DNA from: Persicaria tinctoria
Taxonomy: Eukaryota; Streptophyta; Magnoliopsida; Caryophyllales; Polygonaceae
DNA: 64,000 nt
Direction of reading: 5' to 3'
Assembly: GCA_037127255.1 (NCBI GenBank)
Contig: JBANSL010000013.1
Span: forward strand, 3,474,188-3,538,187
The translations under genes and the position numbers were made by a program. A model generated the notes under the pieces. The model searched no databases. It saw nothing but the letters and a program-made list of their open reading frames with translations, and was not told the origin of the DNA. How positions within the stretch are numbered: position 1 is the stretch's first letter; the number at the start of each line of letters is the position of its first letter. Below are positions 23,201 to 33,397 of this stretch, piece by piece.

Positions 23201-24731
23201 GCAAACAGAGAGCAATTTGACAAGCAAAAATCCAGCACATTTTACCCGGGCCCTCCCTATTTCATTTGGGTAACTCTGGGAGCTTTGCATACAGAGCTAT
23301 GTGTGTAGCGTGTGTCAAGTGTAATATAGCAAAATACAGTGCATAGTCCGGGAGCTTTGCATACAGACCTGTATTTTAGTTTTCTTTTAGTCTATTCTTT
23401 TATGAGCGAATAATATGTATAGCTTACATAAATCAGCATGGATAAAAGATTAGTTTGGATCAGTCTACGCCTATGCATGCACATGCACCCATGTGGATTT
23501 GCATTGTGGGAACTCATGATCTCATATTGGTGCAAACTTGATCCTTTTCAACAGCTCTTCAAAGTTCATTTTCCACTGGTGGCTAAAAAGCTCAAAGGTC
23601 AGTGCATAAAAACATACTCCCTAAGAATTAACATTGGAGAGTGTCTGCAGAAACTGGAAATGAAGATTGAATTTCAATTTGGAGTCAGTGAAATTCCAGG
23701 GAAAAATGAGAAGAAAGTGCAGTTCCAGGGAACTAATCCGATATTGCTAAAAATTATTAATGAAATTACATACAGGCTGCTTTCATATTAAACTAAATAA
23801 ACAACCTTACATGACATTACAAGACACATGGAACAAGCTTAGGCACTAAAACTGAGTCAAATCCAAAAACTAAATCAACCAACTGTATTCTCTGGCATTC
23901 TGCATTACTGGAACAAAATGTAATGAAGTATGGTTTGGTCAGCTTGGAACAATGTTTTCTACTCACCAATGGATTACTACACCGAAAAATTTCTCCATAA
24001 AACAAGTCAACAAGAAAATCAATAAAAGGAAATCTAGTATAATCCTACTTAAAAGGAGTTTCCATGTGAAGAACGGTTAAAACGAATTTACCTTGATAAT
24101 TGCCACATCAGGCTTCTGCATTTCATTCTCCGGGCTCATTAACACAGAATCTCCCTGCAGAAAATGACATCAGAATAAATAGGATACCATCTATCGAATT
24201 TAGCAATCAAGATGGTTTTCAAAGTTCTAAAGCTTGAGAGTATGGTAATTTCTATCGTATATCCAAAATGCAAGCTAAGAGCCAAAGCAAAGCATACAAA
24301 GAGTCCAGGATTTGCAACCACAAGCCAAAATTCCTAATGTGTACGAACACAAATGACCTTCCAACAAATTCCGCAGACAGTCACAACCAATTCCAGTTCC
24401 AAGTTCAGTAACAGCAAGAACAACAATATAACCAAAATTGGATGGAAAACAAAGCGGCAAAGCTCACCAATTTATAGATGTTGCCTGCACAATCGAAAGC
24501 CTTATAGTGATTCACCTTCCGTCCACCCGAACAGGAAACCCTAACGACTTCCCCAATCGGCTTCAGCACCTCCATCTCCTCGTCCGCCACTTCCTCGCCG
24601 CCGCTATCGTCCGCTTCCTCCTCATCTACCACTAGGAGCTTCCTCCGCCGCTTAAGCATCGGCTCGGTTTGGCGCGGCCAGCGGTCGTCGTCTTCCTCGC
24701 TGGACGAGTTCGGATTCCACCGTCGCTGCAT
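20281..24731 (-). CDS. BAH domain protein with TFIIS-like central domain and zinc ribbon
   Basis: Eight exons joined in phase 0: 24731-24468, 24154-24092, 23130-22513, 22370-22236, 21814-21731, 21122-21063, 20948-20862 and 20445-20281, giving 491 aa. Residues 1-58 are Arg- and acid-rich. A BAH domain spans about 60-195 (YRPEEA.K..GGRWQ...RELFYSFH, then PGFIVQKVYD). About 250-408 resembles the TFIIS central domain, which binds RNA polymerase II. Cysteines 414, 417, 440 and 443 form a TFIIS-like zinc ribbon. The layout resembles Arabidopsis AIPP3/BDT1-type BAH proteins, chromatin readers that restrain transcription. In TFIIS an Asp-Glu pair in the ribbon is needed for transcript cleavage. Here the matching position is Asp434-Arg435, so cleavage activity is unlikely. 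The ATG at 24731 is the first in frame; the reading frame extends upstream only to a GTG. An LINE lies 200 bp upstream. Confidence 0.88.
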
Positions 24732-24915
24732 CTCCCACCTTCGCTCAAAATCTGCGGGTAGTTTCAGGGAATTTGCGCGTAATAAGGAGTGTGGAGAGGG
24801 GAGTGGCAGTGTGACACCGTTCACCGACCTGTTGGCGACTCATTTCAACTGTGGAATTTATTATTATTAAAGATACAAACAAAACGGGGTGAAGTGTGTA
24901 TTAATTTTTTTTTTT

Positions 24916-24929
24916 AAAGAACTATTTTT
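24916..24929. repeat. Target site duplication, left copy, of the LINE
   Basis: AAAGAACTATTTTT here matches AAATAACTATTTTT at 30369-30382 with one difference, after the A-tail. A TTTAAAGAACTAT filler repeated at 24931 obscures the exact 5' boundary. Confidence 0.6.
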
Positions 24930-24943
24930 TTTTAAAGAACTAT

Positions 24944-26203
24944 GTGGTGAGGTTTGACAACGACTATGACTACGGCAATGCTCTCACTGGTGGTCCATGG
25001 ATGATCTTCGGGCATTATCTAATCACCAAAGCGTGGAGCCCAGATTTTGACCCAGAAAAGGATGTCATAACCACCTCTCCGGCGTGGGTCAGGATCGCGA
25101 AGTTACCGGTTGTCTTCTATGAAGAGGATGTCTTGTGGAAGATCGCTTCAGGGATCGGGATGCCCATCAGAACCCTTTTCTCCAGTCGTGGTCGATATGC
25201 TCGCATATGCGTCGAGGTTGATCTGTTAAAGCCGCTCAAAGGTACGGTGACTATCAATGATCGGCGTTATTTTTTAGAGTACGAAGGATTGCATAGAATC
25301 TGTTTCAAATGTGGTCGGTATGGCCATCTCGCGATGCAATGCTCGAAGGGGAGTCCGATTGTGCAGGCAGGGAATAAGGGCAGGGAGTCAGACTCTCAAG
25401 TGGGAGGGGGCACCACGGGCCAGACCAGCTCGGAAGGTGAGATGAACGGTCAGACGGATGGTATGGAAGAGGATAGGGGTGGTTGCTATGGGCCATGGAT
25501 GGACGTCCCGCGTCGGTGCCGTAATGCCAAACCTAAAGCTACAGTCACCGGAGGAGGTACCGAAGCAGTTCACGCTAACGGAGCGGGGAAGGGGAATAAT
25601 GATAACGGTTACAGATTGTTGGAAGAGGATTCCGCAGTTTCCGCGCCTATCATTGATAATGGCGGTTATGGAAATGTGGATAAAGGCAAGAAGATAATGG
25701 CGACGGTTAAGGAAACGGAAAGATTGGTGAGTGCTAGGGGGGGCCACGTGGGTGAGGGTAATGGTGTGCCGCCGATTTTTAGTCCAGGAACAAAAGAGGT
25801 GGGTAACAGGGTTGTGAGGAAAGGCTCTCTGAGACACAATAGCAGAAAGGTTGGGCCTAAGACTAGTGGGCCCAATATAAGCAATTTAAATGGGCCTATC
25901 AAGAAGAGGAGACACGATGAGGAAGTCCAAGTCTGGCGTGAGAAATCTGTTTTTGTGATCGGCCATGGGACCGACGGCAAGGGTTCGGAGGGTGCTGCGC
26001 AAGCCACGCCGGGCTTTGTGTCGGGGCCAGCGGGAGAGAACAGTGTTCAAGGACAGGATGCCACTACGAAGAACGGAGGTGGGACGGTGGAGCTTATTGG
26101 GATAGAAGCATCGAATAGTGGTGTGGTTGGCATGGACGGCATAACAGTGGTGACACCGAGAGTCGAGGTTATCTCGACGATCAATCCCCCACCTTCCCAA
26201 TGA
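24944..26203 (+). CDS. LINE ORF1, 5'-truncated, DUF4283 and zinc knuckle
   Basis: The open frame begins without an ATG because the element is truncated. The first 115 residues match the DUF4283 region of plant L1 ORF1 proteins (GGPWMIFGHYL, W.RIAKLP). Next comes a CX2CX4HX4C zinc knuckle at residues 120-133. The remaining 290 residues are low-complexity, Gly-rich and polar. ORF1 proteins bind the element RNA. The frame ends at TGA 26201-26203, overlapping the ORF2 ATG by one base in ATGA, which suggests ORF2 is translated by reinitiation. Confidence 0.85.
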   Translation: MVRFDNDYDYGNALTGGPWMIFGHYLITKAWSPDFDPEKDVITTSPAWVRIAKLPVVFYEEDVLWKIASGIGMPIRTLFSSRGRYARICVEVDLLKPLKGTVTINDRRYFLEYEGLHRICFKCGRYGHLAMQCSKGSPIVQAGNKGRESDSQVGGGTTGQTSSEGEMNGQTDGMEEDRGGCYGPWMDVPRRCRNAKPKATVTGGGTEAVHANGAGKGNNDNGYRLLEEDSAVSAPIIDNGGYGNVDKGKKIMATVKETERLVSARGGHVGEGNGVPPIFSPGTKEVGNRVVRKGSLRHNSRKVGPKTSGPNISNLNGPIKKRRHDEEVQVWREKSVFVIGHGTDGKGSEGAAQATPGFVSGPAGENSVQGQDATTKNGGGTVELIGIEASNSGVVGMDGITVVTPRVEVISTINPPPSQ

Positions 26204-29200
26204 AGTGCATTATGTGGAACTGCTGCGGAGCCGGTGGCGACGGGTTCCGTAGAGCCGTGAAGTACATGAGTAGACGCCATAAGGTGGATGTTTTTGCTAT
26301 TTTCGAACCGAAGATTTCGGGGAACAGAGCTACGACGGTTTGTGAGCGGCTTGGGTTTTCGAATTGGGAAATTGTGGATGTTGTGGGGTTCCGAGGAGGG
26401 GTGTGGCTCCTTTGGCAAAGGGACAAGGTGGACCTTACTATCCGTCGGACTCATGACAGGTTTATTGTTGCGGAGATCCAGATGGGTGCACGCAAGGCGC
26501 ATTTGGTTGCTGCGTACCCGCCTCCTCAATTACAGGCCCGACGTCAATTCTGGAATGATATTGAGGGGGCTAATGAGCATATTGATGGTCCGGTGTTCGT
26601 GGGGGGTGACTTCAACTGCGTTCTCTACAGCTCGGAGCGACGTGGTGAACCGGGTGGCCTCTCGTTGGACTCTGACAGGTTCCGAGAATGGACTGAGAGT
26701 GTTGGGTTGATTGATATGGGCTTCTCCGGACCGAGCTTTACGTGGGATAGAGGTCTAACGCCGGACACGCATAGAGCTAGCAGAATCGACAGGGTTTTCG
26801 TCAATGCCCCGAGGCGTTTGGATTGGCCTGACGCCATGGTGAGACACCTTCCGAAGTTTAGCTCCGACCATTGCCCGCTCCTTCTTGAGCTATGTCCTAG
26901 GCTTCGCTTTGACAGGCGCAGACGACCTTTCCGCTTCCAAGCGGCTTGGGTTACTCACCCGCAGTTTCGGGATCTTATTCACCAGTCGTGGGATAGTACC
27001 AGTCCAGCTCTGGAGGCGTTGCGTAAGCTTCGGGATTGCCTGTTGATATGGAATAGGGAGACGTTTGGTGACATCTTCGAGAGGAAAGCGTGGCTGGAGA
27101 AGCGGATCAGTGATATTCAGGGGGAGCTGGCGCTTCAGGCTACTACGGAGCTGCTCAAGGATGAAAAGGAAGCCCATATTGAGTTGGTTAGGACGCTGGA
27201 ACAGGAAGAGCTTCTTTGGTTTCAAAAGTCGAGGGAGCAATGGTTGTGTGCTGGGGATCGGAACACCACGTTCTTCCACTTGTCGACGATCGTTCGGCGC
27301 CGGAAGAACCGGATTGAAGTGCTTAAAGGGGTTGATGGGGAGGAGGTGACGGACGGCAAGGCAGTAAAGGCTATGGTTTGTGACTTCTTTCGCCAGCTGT
27401 ACACGATTCCGGAAGAGGAGGCGCATCCCATGTCATTGCAGCCGGGCAACTTCCCGGTGATCGATGATGCGGATTGGGAATCCATTAGGAAGCCCGTGAC
27501 GGATGACGAGATCACCAGGGCGGTCCATGAGATGGGAGCCCTCAAGGCGCCAGGGGTTGACGGTTTTCAGGCCATGTTCTTCCAGAAATGTTGGGGAGAG
27601 GTCGGGGAGTCGGTCAAGGCGTGTGTGCGCCACTTCTTCCAGACCAACACAATGCCAGAGGGCTTGAATCATACTCTCATCGTGCTGCTAGCGAAGGTGG
27701 CCAAGCCGGATGCAATCTCCCAATTCCGGCCGATCAGTCTTTGTAATGTGTTGTATAAAACCATTACGAAAGTTCTTGTGAACAGGATGAGACCTCTTCT
27801 TAATGCTCTTATTAGTCCAATGCAAGGTAGCTTTCTGCCGGGACGACTTATTACTGATAATATCGTGGTGATGCAGGAGCTTCTCCACTCGATGAGGAGG
27901 AAGAGAGGCAGGAAAGGGTGGATGATTCTCAAGATCGACCTGGAAAAGGCTTATGATCGACTTCGGTGGGATTTTGTTGTGGAGACGTTGCGAGATGCTG
28001 GGTTCCCGCCATGTTGGTTACATTGGGTTGAAGCCTGCATCTCCAAGGTTTCCACGAGGGTGCTTGTCAATGGAGAAATGACCAAAGAATTCAAGCCAAC
28101 GAGGGGCGTCCGACAGGGAGATCCTATTTACCCTTATTTATTCATTCTCTATATTGAGAGGCTAAGCCAACTGATTTTTAAAGCTGTTGAGGATGGGGAG
28201 TGGATCCCAGCTAGAGTCACTCGAGAGGGGCCTAATATTTCTCATGTTCTGTTCGCAGACGACATAGTTCTCATAGCGGAAGCCTCGGTGGATCAGCTGC
28301 GGGTGATTCAAGGAATCCTGGACAGCTTTTGTGCTGCTTCCGGGCAGCGGGTGTATAGGGCGAAGTCAAAGCTTTTTATATCCCCGAATGTTAGGCCGGA
28401 AGTGGTAGCGGAGATGACTCGGGTGAGAGGCCTTGAGGTGACGGAGGATCTCGGTAGCTACCTTGGGATGCCGGTCCTCCATAGGCGAGTCAATAGGGAC
28501 ACGTTCGCGCCATTGATTGACAAGATTAACGGTCGACTTACTGCTTGGAAGGGCAAATATCTTAGTCTAGCAGGAAGGATCACACTTACTAAATCGGTTT
28601 TATCTTCTATGCCTATTTTTGCTATGGCTTCGGTTGTTTTGCCGGCTAACACATGTGAACAAATTGACAAAATTTGCAGGAGATTCATATGGGGAGGCAG
28701 CGAGGAGGGTCGGCGTATGCACCTCGTGAACTGGGATGTTGTCTGCAGCCCCAGGGAACTCGGTGGTTTGGGCGTTAGGGCCATGAGGGACCTTAATCTG
28801 GCCACGACGGGCAAGTTGATGTGGCGCTTTCTGACTAGCCAAGAGGGGGATGTCTGGAGTGACATACTTCGGGCTAAGTACACTCGTACTTTGGCGAGTG
28901 GGTTGACGGCTACGTCGCACATTTGGTCGAGTATGTTGCAAAGCTCGACTGCGATCGTTGCTTCTGGAGTTCGGTGGATTGTGGGCGACGGGAGAAGGGT
29001 CCGGTTTTGGTGTGATCATTGGTTGGGAGCGGGGCTGCTGCGTGATGATGCCCGGTTCCCTTTGGATGACATGATGACAAACCGATCGGTCCGGTCTTAT
29101 TGGAAACCCAACGAGGGTTGGGATTGGGGGGCTCTCCAGTCGCTCCTCCCCACCACCGTCTTGGTTAAATTGGCAGCAATAGCGGTGGATGATTCGGACT

Positions 29201-30315
29201 CGGTCGAGGACCGATTAAGCTGGCAGGGATCCTCTGATGGAAACTACTCCATCAAGTCGGCATACGATCTGATCCGACGAGTCCGTGAGGTGAGTTTTAA
29301 TGACTCTCATGTTTTTAAAAGGATATGGGTGCTGAAGGTGCCCGAGAGGGTCCGGTGTTTTGTCTGGTTGGTGGTCCGGGGAGCCATCCTCACGAATGAG
29401 GAGAGGTGGCGGCGACACCTTGTGGCTGATTCGACTTGCCATGCCTGCTCGGGTCACTCAGAGTCGCTGATTCATTTGTTTCGGGACTGCTGCAAGGCCA
29501 ATGGCTTATGGCATGCGCTGGGAAGATCGTCGCCCAGCTCTGACTTTTTCGACATTCCCTTTGCCGCCTGGATACGGGGTAATCTGCTCACCTCGCAGCC
29601 GTTCACTCAGGATGTCGACTGGGCGAACTTGTTCGCAACGTCACTATGGTGGCTTTGGCGATGGAGGAATGATCGGGTTTTTAATGGCAAGGAATGCACT
29701 ACCGACTGCGCGCAGTTTATTAAGATGAAAGCGCTTGAATATGCAGTGGCTTGGAGGAAGTATAGCAGCAGCAGCGCCGTGGTTCAGAGGTGTGATGTAC
29801 AGATTAAGTGGGACAAACCGGGTGCCGGATGGATCAAGGTGAACTCCGATGGGTCGGTTGAGGCCGACGGGAGTGCCGGATCTGGTGGGGTGCTCCGGGA
29901 TGATGAGGGGCGATGGATTGCCGGGTATGTCCGGCGGATTGGGAGCTGTTCGGTTCCGGCTGCGGAGCTATGGGGGATCCTCGATAGTCTCCGATTGGCT
30001 TGGGAGAAGGGCTTCCGGTGAGTGATTATTGAAGCTGACTCGAAGACTGCGATTACTCTACTGCAAAAGGGGGTTGATTTACATCACCCTCTATCCAGCC
30101 TGGTGCAGCTGTGCCAGAGCTTTATTCGCCGTGACTGGGAGGTCCGGTTGAGACATGTCTTCAGGGAAGCGAATTTTGTCGCCGACTCCCTTGCCGCCCT
30201 TGCTTTCTCGTTTCCTTTTGGTGTACATAGTGTTTTAATTCCGCCTTTACATGTTGATTATATTGTTTTAGAGGATGCTAGGGGAAGGGCTACTCCCCGT
30301 TTAGTTCCTGTGTAG
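26200..30315 (+). pseudogene. LINE ORF2 (endonuclease-reverse transcriptase-RNase H), one in-frame stop
   Basis: The frame opens with ATG 26200 and runs 1273 codons to TGA at 30019-30021, then continues in the same frame to 30315. Order: APE-type endonuclease (about 1-230; GGDFNC, then SDHCP), reverse transcriptase (about 480-740) with the catalytic FADD at 685-688, an RVT zinc-binding region (about 1090-1150, CHAC), and RNase H. RNase H starts at Asp1217, and its last two acidic residues lie beyond the stop. The stop therefore removes the C-terminal part of RNase H, while the reverse transcriptase and endonuclease look intact. It might still act in trans, but the 5' truncation makes autonomous activity unlikely. 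Confidence 0.9.
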
Positions 30316-30368
30316 CCCGTTTTCGGTTCTTTATTTGAGAGGTCGCCCCTCATCTTTTCCCACCAAAA

Positions 30369-30382
30369 AAATAACTATTTTT
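30369..30382. repeat. Target site duplication, right copy, of the LINE
   Basis: AAATAACTATTTTT follows the A-tail and matches 24916-24929 with one mismatch. Confidence 0.6.
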
Positions 30383-30394
30383 AATCAACTTATA

Positions 30395-30772
30395 CTCCCT
30401 CCGTTACAAAATATAGGGTCGTTTAGGATTGAGCACGCTAATTAAAAAAGCCTACTAAGTAGCATTAAGTACTCCAAAAATTTCCCATCATCATTAAGTA
30501 CTCCAAAAAAAAAATTAAGTACTCCAAACTCCAAAGGCATTTGGAGCCAACATTTGAAAATTGGTGACCTTTCGTTTACCACATATACATAGTACGTGTG
30601 CAAAATTGCTCATTAGAAACTCATCTTGGGAATTTAAATTAAATCTAAATGTACTAAAAGGCATTCATCTACTCTAGCTAGGTACTTGTATGTAATCATT
30701 AGGGCTATAAACCCTTATATTTTGCAACAAAACATACCTCCTAAACGACCCTATATTTTGCAACGGAGGGAG
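30395..30772. mobile_element. Stowaway MITE, 378 bp
   Basis: Long terminal inverted repeats of about 34 bp (CTCCCTCCGTTACAAAATAT and onward) match at both ends with only about one mismatch and end in the Stowaway CTCCCTCCGT core. TA flanks both sides (30393-30394, 30773-30774). There is no coding capacity. Such elements are moved by Tc1/mariner transposases in trans. Confidence 0.93.
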
Positions 30773-31516
30773 TAAAAAGTTAGAAATATATATTTAAAAA
30801 ATATCTCACACTGTCAATGAAATGCACGTAGCATAATTTTTTAAATATCAAAATAATTGAAATTTTGGTCAATTTCACACTTTTAAAAAAAAATAAAAAT
30901 GGAAAAAAGAATGGATAAAATTTTAACAATTAAATAATGTTAAAAAATGGACAAAAAATAAGAATAATATGGGAAATCAAAAGGTCAAAGAGTAGTATTT
31001 TTCTATATCTCAATTTTTTTGTCAATGGAAATATTTAAAAATATATTGGCACATTAATTGCACAAATAGGTTTTTAACTCTTTAAAGAACATATAAAAAA
31101 ATCAATATCTATATCTATTTATTAGTAAACGGAAGAAGTATTAATCTTATAAATGATGTCTAATTAGCATTTATAGTATGGTGTCAAGTGAACAACATCT
31201 CTAACTTTAAATGATTGCACCTTGAATATTGCAAGCATTTGTTTTTTGAGAGAATTGGAGGATTAGGACCCATTCAATAAATTTATTAGTTTATAGATCT
31301 CATAATTAATCTTTTAATGAAGTAGACCTTTTTAACGGTGTTATTACATAGTTACCCTTGACTAATTTTTTTTAAAAATAATTAGAATTAATAAATGTGG
31401 AAATTGTTTCACAAAAATCTCTACTTAGTTTCAAGGATTTTCCTTTAGGACCATTTTCCTTTCGACCATATACAACTTCTTTAAGAAATATCGCCAAAAT
31501 TCATTTATGTTTCATG
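30773..31516. other. AT-rich intergenic DNA
   Basis: No gene or clear element seen. Confidence 0.5.
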
Positions 31517-31601
31517 GAATTACATAGGTATTTAATTAACGCTCTTTGTCTGTTGTTTCAAACAACATACAAAGAGCGTTAATTAAATACCTATGTAATT
31601 C
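31517..31601. repeat. Near-perfect inverted repeat, 42-bp arms
   Basis: Arms 31517-31558 and 31560-31601 pair at 41 of 42 positions (C31550 opposite T31568 is the one mismatch) around a single central base. A transcript would form a tight hairpin. No TA or other target duplication is visible. Confidence 0.9.
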
Positions 31602-31954
31602 ACCTAATCATTGTAAAAATTCCTAAGTTAATACTCCGAAAATCTGGTTACATACAAAGATGTATAATAAAGTTGAAAAGAAAAGATCTTGACTATTGAA
31701 AAATATTTTTTAGAACGAACTGGAGACTCTGTTAAATAAAAAAGATGTTTAAAATTCTAAAAAAAAAAAATCTAAAATCTTTAAAATGGAAGAGATGTTG
31801 GACACTTGCACTAGCTTAAGCTTCATGTAATTAATCTCTCTAATGCATCATCTAAGTTTACTGCCAAAAATATATCCTCATCCTATATGATTCATCTGCA
31901 ATGAGAACTCTTAAACCTGATATATTTTTCACTCTCATTTGCATATGCAGATAT
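31602..31954. other. Copy of NLR-downstream flank sequence
   Basis: Positions about 31800-31945 repeat a block seen after the NLR genes (GACACTTGCAC..AGCTTCATGTAATTAATCTC, then GAGAACTCTTAA.ACTGATATA), as at 42170, 43130, 46560, 47150, 51190 and 60530. The rest is AT-rich with no gene. Confidence 0.6.
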
Positions 31955-32203
31955 TGGGCTAACTCTCAATGATGCCAATTTAACTGTGGTAAAAATACAA
32001 CTCAGGACTCTCCGAGAGCTGTGGAGGTCCTTGATGACTCTGCAGTATCTGCATCTGTTGTATATACGCAACCAGCAAGCTATATGAGAAGAAAACAGGA
32101 CATCCACTTGAGGCAAGGTCGGGGATGGGCACACCGCTGGGTGGCTTTGCAGGAAGGCTGTGCTTCCCTTCCATTTGACATTGCTGAGATCCTCTCTTCT
32201 GCA
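31955..32203. repeat. Duplicated block B, copy 1
   Basis: Shares CTCAATGATG, ACAACTCAGGACTC, CAACCAGCAAGCTATATGAG and CATCCACTTGAGGCAAGGTC in order with copies at 44321, 49496 and 61956. It stops matching at CTCTTCTGC (32203), where a WD40 fragment begins. Its own function is not recognised. Confidence 0.8.
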
Positions 32204-32204
32204 C

Positions 32205-32385
32205 TTTGAAAAGAACCTACTTAAATGTGCCTGGTCTCCTGATGGAAGCAAGGTAACCGCTTGTAGTGCTGAATTGCTGATCATCGGATGGCATCCTGTA
32301 CAAGCTGCCAGGCCACAACGGATCCGTGAACGAATGTGTGTTCCACCCGTCTGAACCCATTGTCGGCTCCTGCTGTTGGAGCGTT
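32205..32385 (+). pseudogene. Fragment of a U5 snRNP 40 kDa-like WD40 protein (SNRNP40/Prp8BP type)
   Basis: The start reads FEKNLLKCAWSPDGSKVTA, the well-conserved beginning of the last-but-one WD repeat of the U5-40K splicing protein. After a deletion and frame change, a second frame reads RILYKLPGHNGSVNECVFHP and then EPIVGSCC, the beginning of the final repeat. The Trp-Asp end and the C-terminus are missing. It has no start codon or introns and is only about 60 codons long, so it is dead. It joins directly to repeat block B. Confidence 0.8.
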
Positions 32386-33397
32386 TGACTAGGATTTCTT
32401 GCTTGAAAATGGCATTGGTTATAAAAGGGCACTAAACTGAGAATGATTCAAGCTTTCGTGATCTAAGACGCTCTATATGATTTTAACGACTGCTTGTCCA
32501 GAGGGATTGTGATGGGGATTGAGGGTTCACACCCCGTCATCTGCTGTTCAAATGAATCTCCAAATGACAATTGTCTCCACACCTAATTTGTTTACATAAC
32601 AGTGCATAAAGCCATAAACTCTCTTAAAATGAAAGAACAAACCAAAGCATAATAAATAATAATATAATATATTGATTCCCAACTCTTCCAAACTGAACAA
32701 ACAATAACAAAAACCGTTTGGGGATAATCCAATCAAGTTCAATAAAGTAATAAAAGCAAATCAAGGGTACTGATTTCCCCCAATCCAAACCAAATGACTA
32801 ATGTGTATTCATCTAGTCTTACCCAGGCCCTTTTTTTTTCCCCAACACAACAAGCCTGTACACCTGCAAGCCTGTACACCTGCAAGCCTGTAACGGCGTA
32901 ACATTACATAATAGATACACCATTGTGTTCCATGTCCTACAATTCATCCAAAAATCTCCACACGATTTCACAAGATGGCTTCTTTCCTCGTGGCCAAGTG
33001 ACATTATTTCCTTTTATGAGATGTAGATACCTGTGAGCAAATACCTACCTTAATGCATAAATATTATATAGCTATGCCTCATTGCTTCCCCACCTCCTTT
33101 TTTCTCTCATTTTTTCTAATGGGGGCGTGATTGCTAATTCGCCTCTGTTGTTTAGATGCCAACAGTCCCCATCATTCTCGCTTTTTTTTTTAGAAGGAAA
33201 GACAGTGCTCTCTGCACATCTTTCCCATCATTCCTGAAGACATATAGGCACAAACTATAGCAAACATCAAAGAGACAAATAGTAGAGCATGAAAAATGGA
33301 AGTTTAGCAACAAAAGGTTAACAGCAGAAAATTCCAGCTTGAGGAGAGACTTACATCTGGGGTGATTCCGCAATGCATTTTAGCAAGTTGTTAATGC
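32386..33397. other. Intergenic; 3' flank of the F-box gene
   Basis: No gene found. A minus-strand donor-like site near 33360 may mean that the F-box transcript has a spliced 3' UTR. Confidence 0.4.
32851..32892. repeat. Tandem repeat, 16-bp unit, 2.6 copies
   Basis: CAAGCCTGTACACCTG occurs at 32851 and 32867, followed by a partial copy at 32883. Confidence 0.95.

Larger units (their letters stand above)
24931..30370 (+). mobile_element. L1-type LINE (non-LTR retrotransposon), 5'-truncated
   Basis: The element contains most of ORF1, full ORF2 with endonuclease, reverse transcriptase, zinc finger and RNase H regions, a short 3' UTR, and a short A-tail (30364-30370). Target duplications flank it. 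ORF1 and ORF2 overlap at ATGA (26200-26203). GC content is about 55 percent, well above the neighbourhood. The missing start of ORF1 shows that reverse transcription stopped early. It lies head-to-head with the BAH gene. Confidence 0.92.

Noticed and set aside
23438..23791. 117-codon plus-strand frame with ATG
   Set aside because: It lies wholly in an intron of the minus-strand BAH gene, has no known domain, and looks like chance.
24020..24060. Helitron-like 5' end (TCTAGTATAATCCTACTTAA) in an intron of the BAH gene
   Set aside because: No matching hairpin plus CTAG end was found nearby, so the similarity may be chance.
24732..24824. Upstream extension of the BAH gene frame
   Set aside because: It starts with GTG, not ATG. 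The first ATG is 24731.
25305..29457. Many minus-strand frames of 60-180 codons across the LINE
   Set aside because: These are shadows of the high-GC ORF1/ORF2 coding sequence and show no domains.
32851..32892. Short direct repeats as a CRISPR-like array
   Set aside because: Tandem 16-bp units without spacers, in a plant genome.
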